Shown: positions 59,931 to 64,000 of the stretch, piece by piece
Layout: each line of letters starts with the position of its first letter
Numbering within the stretch: position 1 is the first letter of the stretch
Assembly (NCBI GenBank): GCA_011317545.1
Contig: WUJK01000010.1
Location: forward strand, 744,001 to 808,000
Reading direction: 5' to 3'
Origin: Coniella vitis
Lineage: Eukaryota; Ascomycota; Sordariomycetes; Diaporthales; Schizoparmaceae
Length of the DNA: 64,000 nt
The notes under the pieces: generated by a model
Databases searched by the model: none
Seen by the model: only the letters and a program-made list of their open reading frames with translations
Told to the model about the DNA's origin: nothing
Position numbers and translations under genes: made by a program

Positions 59931-59959
59931 GTGCAAGTGCAAGTGCAAGTGCAAATGCA
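59931..59959. repeat. Short tandem repeat, unit GTGCAA
   Basis: About five imperfect copies of a six-base GTGCAA/GTGCAG unit lie about 250 bp upstream of the metacaspase start codon. Confidence 0.75.
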
Positions 59960-61191
59960 GGTTGCAATCTGGCAGTGGGTGCGTTGGCAGCCGAGGAGTG
60001 GGCACAGCAAGTTTTAGCGCCTGGATGGTGGTGCCGTTTGGTTGGCGGGAGGACTGGTCGGTCGGAAGGCAGTTCGTGGTGCGGTGCGGTGCGGTGGCAG
60101 TTGTGTTTCCAGTGGAGGAAGGAGCAGCAGCAGCAACAGCCGGGGGCCCGAGGCCAGAAAGCAAGCTTGGAAGGAAAGAGCCGAGTCGAAGGGTCGCGGT
60201 AGTGGGCTGCGATCTCCTATATACTGGTCGTGCTATAGCGGGTTCGGCAAGAGGGGGATCCTTGTCTATGGTCACGGTTTAGTACCCAAGTCTGAGCAGT
60301 ACTATGTAAAGCACTCGAGTACCTAGCGAAAAGTAACTGCCACGCAGCCTTTAATCCGTCAACAGCCAATGCGGCCGACCATGCACATGCACACGCAGCA
60401 ATGAACATGCAGCACAACCTACTGGCACACTCAGCACCGTGTACGGGAATGCTACAAAGAAGGGGGGGCTCAGGCTGGCCAAGCCACACAGAAATGCGCT
60501 TTCCGACCAGGGGCGCTGTTCTGCTCCGTGGGGTCTCAGGGTTGCAAACCCGCATTGTGAGGCTCAGCCGGCCTGTTAGCCAGACAGCCAGACGGACAGA
60601 GCAGGGTAGAAGCGACTGGAGTGGGAAACGGCCGACTGACGATTGAGGGTGTGGAGCAACTGCTGCTCCCAGGCACTCGAGTTGCTGGTCAGGGTGTTTA
60701 TAGTGGGCCGTTCAGGCCCTGTTACTTACATAGTAGTACTATGTGCTATGTAGCTGGTTCAATGCCAAGTCCACGGCAATACGATGGAGTTTATCGCGAT
60801 TTGCAAAGCACTTATCAAGGTGATGACTTGACAGGCTGCAATTTTCTAATACTATGTATATCGAAAGAGCCCGTCGCTCGTCCTGGAGCTGCAGTGCTGG
60901 AATGCTATAGTTCGTATTTCCAACCGTCGAGTCACTCCTTGCAGGCTTCGGAGGAACCCTTCCATTGCGTCCTAGAATAGCACATGTTGAGGCCTTCGTT
61001 CTTCTCTGCAAATCTGGCGGGTACGATTCGATAGTGCTGGTGCCAAAGCCCCCATGGCAGGGAAAATATCGCCAATAGCCTCCACCTTGAGGAAATATCT
61101 CTCAGCACGATGGGCTTGGAAGATGCGCGTTAACAATATTTGCCCTGCCTCATCAGTGGCTCTCTCCACTATGCCACCAAACAGCGCTACT

Positions 61192-61298
61192 ATAGCGCTG
61201 CAACCAACAGGTCCCGTGCACGTGGTTAGAGACCGCTAGGACCGCTATGGGGCGCTGTTCGCCGTTGCTTCCGCTTAGCGACCTCAGCGGTCCTAGCG
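61192..61298. repeat. Two nearby inverted repeats (hairpin-forming)
   Basis: CAGCGCTA and TAGCGCTG at about 61192-61210 form an 8-bp inverted repeat with a 3-base loop. CGCTAGGACCGCT (61234-61246) and its exact reverse complement AGCGGTCCTAGCG (61286-61298) form a 13-bp inverted repeat with a 39-base spacer. This may be a small non-autonomous element or the end of one. No target duplication was identified. Confidence 0.6.
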
Positions 61299-61307
61299 TT
61301 ACATAGT

Positions 61308-61667
61308 ATGACAACCCTTAGCGTTAGATGCGACCCCCACAGTTTGCACCAGCAGTCTCATCTTTGGTCTTCCTTCTGGTCTGTCCTATTCCCCACCTGG
61401 TTCACAAAACAAGATATACCACGACTCTACGCCATAATACGAGCGCGCCTGTTCATGCATGAACGGGATCCGGACGACGACGACGTCGACGACGGCAAGC
61501 GTCTCCTTGCGATGCGGGTACTGGAAGACTTCATCGAGTCTTTGCCGTGGCTTGGCTCCTCCAACGGTCGTCCACGTGCATCTAGCAAATATCCAACCTC
61601 TGCCATTCCTCGAGCTCCTCCCACCCACACATGCCATTCCATGCCGTCAAGGAGAATGCGACGCTGA
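61308..61667 (+). CDS. Hypothetical protein fragment, no recognised domain
   Basis: An open frame of 119 codons whose first 85 or so read like protein (WSSFWSVLFPTWFTKQDIPR, then an acidic Asp run and VLEDFIESLPWLG). The rest is low complexity. No family was recognised, and it could be the eroded 5' exon of a larger gene. It starts immediately after an inverted repeat. Confidence 0.25.
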   Translation: MTTLSVRCDPHSLHQQSHLWSSFWSVLFPTWFTKQDIPRLYAIIRARLFMHERDPDDDDVDDGKRLLAMRVLEDFIESLPWLGSSNGRPRASSKYPTSAIPRAPPTHTCHSMPSRRMRR

Positions 61668-64000
61668 GTGCAACGCTGACTGCAACGCTGAGTGCCTCGG
61701 GGCATCGGCCATTCCCGCTGGGCAGGTGGAGGCGGAGTGCAGCGGCCGGGCTAGACTCGACGCAGCTCACGATGCGTCGCGTCGCTGGACCCCTTGCCCT
61801 CCTAGTCCTGCCAGTGATCCTACCAGAGGGCACACGGCCTCGTTGCAACGCCGTCAAATGTCCTTGACGCCTGTCTAACAGGCGTCTAATAACGATTATC
61901 CGACTTGGCTGCAAGCGATGCAACCTTCTCTTGCCGGCCCTGGCTTCAGCTCTACCTTGATTACCATCCTCCAGCTCTGTCTGTCTGGTTCTCGAGCCCT
62001 AAGCCGCCCTCCAAGAGCACCCGAGCCTACCTGCGGCGGCGGCGGCTGCTGCTGCTGCTGCTGGCGCCTGCCGTCTTATTTGGCACCGTTGAGCCTGGTG
62101 CACATCGGCCCTTCTTCCATTCCAGCTTCCGATGTTTGGTTCTCAAATCATGTCCCACTTCGCCCGGCCGCTCCATCGTCTTGTCGGTCTGCTTCACAAC
62201 GCCGAGGACCATCTGCATGCCTTGGATTCAGAACACGTGGTGACCAGGTCCCTATGGCGGCGCTAGAGAGCATGAGAGGGTGTGAATCGTGAGAATTTGT
62301 CTGCATTCGTAAAATATGTGTTTGGCGACGCCGGTGTGGGTGTGGGTACTAGGTGTGGGTGCTGGCTCGCATCTCCCACCATGACCTTTGTACGTACATA
62401 CATTGTTCCGCACAAAAGCCCAGTGGTTCTCTTCCTTGTCCAATTTGGCATATCTCAATTTCCTCATGCGGGTCGGCTCTAGTTCGAGATATCAGGCATG
62501 GGCTTGGGGAACCTGGTACCCCGTGCAGGCTGCCCAAGCACACCAACGCTGTGCGAACCAGGAGAAGTGCGGGACGGCCGACGTGCTGAACTTCCGGAAC
62601 GCCACACGGTCGGAAAATGCCCAATAGCATCGCTTTCCGCGCTCAATAACATAGTCTGGCCTTATCATGATGCTCAGCGCACCCTCAACCCATCAACACA
62701 AGCTGTTATCCGAAAACTGCTTTCAAGCGCGACTGCCAATGCTACAGTCGCTCGGCTCGGCTTCTTGTTGGTCCACGATCATGATTTGAGCACCCAGCCA
62801 TTGGAAATCCTACACCAGGCCCTCGAATATACCGTCACATTCACACAAGGCTTTCTGGCCAGAGCCACCGGTCGGAACTGCCTAGCTTTCAGAGGAGCAA
62901 TGGCTCATAGAGTCTCTGGATGCCGCGCATACTTACCACGTACAGCTGCAACCATGAACCCCACCTCTGTCCAGCTCATTTGGAACGGAGATGGTTTTGT
63001 GGAAGATGGTGTTGCCTACATTGGCCTCACCCTTCAATTATTTTGCTTCATCTGGTGAGCCAACTTGGAGCAAAATACTTGCTTGGACCCTACGCAAAAG
63101 GCGATCTAGCGTTCTAGAGCAAAGGAACGACGGGGCCCGTCGATCAATTCACTGCCAAGCTGGGGCCCAATCCTTCATCAAGTGCTCTTGAACGCTGCTC
63201 GTCGGACCTGTGGCTTGAGGCGTGATCAAACCAGCAGCCGCACACAATGGGCAATTAGGATCACAACTTGCAACCCACACAGTCTCGCGCACTATCGCGC
63301 GTCGCTGGCTATGACTATTTGTTGCATGGTCGCGCAATCGATGGCAGCACTGAATTGCTGTTGCCTACGAACATGGGATTACAGGATTTGCGTGCTGGTG
63401 CTACCACATCGTCATGAAGCCACTCGTCTCTCACTATTGCCTTGACCTATGTTTGGTAATAAGGCCTCCAGGAGCGGGTCTGGGCCTTCTCGCGCCAAGT
63501 GCCGGCAGAATTTTGCGCCCGCCAAAATAATGATGCTATACGCTGCGACTCCCGCTGCTTGAGAAGCAGATATTGACGTGCAACTCGCTTGCATTGCCAA
63601 CCATGCATCCAAGGCCTCAGGCCGCTGCCTGATCACGGAACGAGCAGCTGAGACGCAAAGGCGCTGTACACCGACATGTCGTCGCGTCGATCCTTTCCAG
63701 CGAACCACTCTGACGGGTCAGGCAATGCCGTTGCTAGGGATCGCCACGACGCCACCGGAAGCACAGGCTGCCGCTGCAGAGATTAAACAGGATCGGCAGA
63801 GGTTTTGTACTTCTGATGGGTCACTTTCACAGGAGCTGTCTGTGGAAGCGTATCCTCTACCAAAACAACATTCTCATCTCCAAGCGGTCGCGAATACGGA
63901 TTACAATCTGATGTCTTGTTGTTGAAAGAATTGCGAATATCGAGGCTGGTGTTGGCAGGTGGTGCCCGTTGATGTACTGTGATGGATGGTCATTGTGTGA
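61668..64000. other. Right-end region with degenerate coding-like sequence
   Basis: Several frames read partly protein-like: + strand 62498-63058 (with HDAQRTLNPSTQAVIRKLL and LGFLLVHDHDLSTQPLEIL), the + strand segment ending at 63925 (MPLLGIATTPPEAQAAAAEI), and a minus-strand frame 63412-63708 (PEALDAWLAMQASCTSIS). No domain, start or exon model joins them convincingly. A short tandem TGCAACGCTGA(G/C) repeat lies at about 61669-61699. This may be an eroded gene, or the edge of a gene lying mainly outside the window. Confidence 0.35.

Larger units (their letters stand above)
59685..61307. other. Metacaspase upstream region and flanking non-coding sequence
   Basis: It contains the metacaspase promoter and leader, a TGCAAG hexamer array (59931-59959), a GCGGT pentamer array (about 60079-60096), five ACATAGTA/TACTATGT motifs, and near its end two inverted repeats. 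No gene is supported. Confidence 0.55.

Noticed and set aside
1..64000. CRISPR arrays, rRNA operon, telomere repeats, intact transposons
   Set aside because: Tandem and dispersed repeats here are microsatellites, homopolymers or coding repeats. No evenly spaced direct repeats, rRNA signatures, TTAGGG arrays, reverse transcriptase or transposase motifs were seen.

Overview
This window is nuclear DNA of a filamentous ascomycete (Pezizomycotina). A Sordariomycete, perhaps a hypocrealean, fits best, but that rank is inference. The evidence is short GT-AG introns of roughly 50-160 nt with CTAAC/CTGAC-type branch sites, long AT- and homopolymer-rich intergenic DNA, and fungus-specific proteins (Skn7, Pom152, a Pcp1-type spindle pole protein, a Whi5/Nrm1-type repressor, a metacaspase). 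No rRNA, CRISPR array, bacterial operon or intact transposon was seen. The exon models are hand-built from splice signals and frame continuity, and all coding lengths close in frame.

Layout. At 1.7-4.0 kb (+) is Skn7, an HSF-type DNA-binding response regulator. At 8.6-10.9 kb (+) is eIF2B-epsilon (GCD6 homologue), which converges on a phosphatidylserine synthase (CHO1 type, -, 11.9-12.8 kb). This is followed by an allantoate-permease-family MFS transporter (-, 13.5-15.3 kb). A gene-poor stretch of about 8.4 kb (15.3-23.7 kb) carries homopolymers and microsatellites. At 23.7-26.5 kb (+) is a zinc metalloprotease fused to a jacalin-like domain, and at 29.5-30.8 kb (+) a Whi5/Nrm1-like G1/S repressor. 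A UCH-family deubiquitinase (-, 32.6-34.2 kb) is divergent from the nucleoporin Pom152 (+, 35.5-39.4 kb). Then on the + strand come a CorA-like transporter (41.3-44.2 kb), a small secreted Kex2-type peptide precursor (45.1-45.5 kb), a secreted arylsulfotransferase-family protein (47.6-49.6 kb), tRNA-Thr(TGT) at 50.3 kb, and a 1817-residue coiled-coil spindle pole/MTOC protein (51.0-56.5 kb). A seven-exon metacaspase (-, 57.8-59.7 kb) converges on the last of these. The final 4 kb hold only degenerate coding-like sequence and inverted repeats.

Most genes are housekeeping or cell-cycle genes and form no shared pathway. No biosynthetic cluster is visible. The less ordinary items are: the Kex2-type peptide precursor beside a secreted ASST-family enzyme; a basic low-complexity expansion immediately before the catalytic His of the UCH enzyme; a CorA-like protein with GMQ in place of GMN; exact in-frame 138-bp and 189-bp tandem duplications in the Pcp1-like coiled coil; and an 8-mer (ACATAGTA/TACTATGT) found at least 19 times, only in non-coding DNA.
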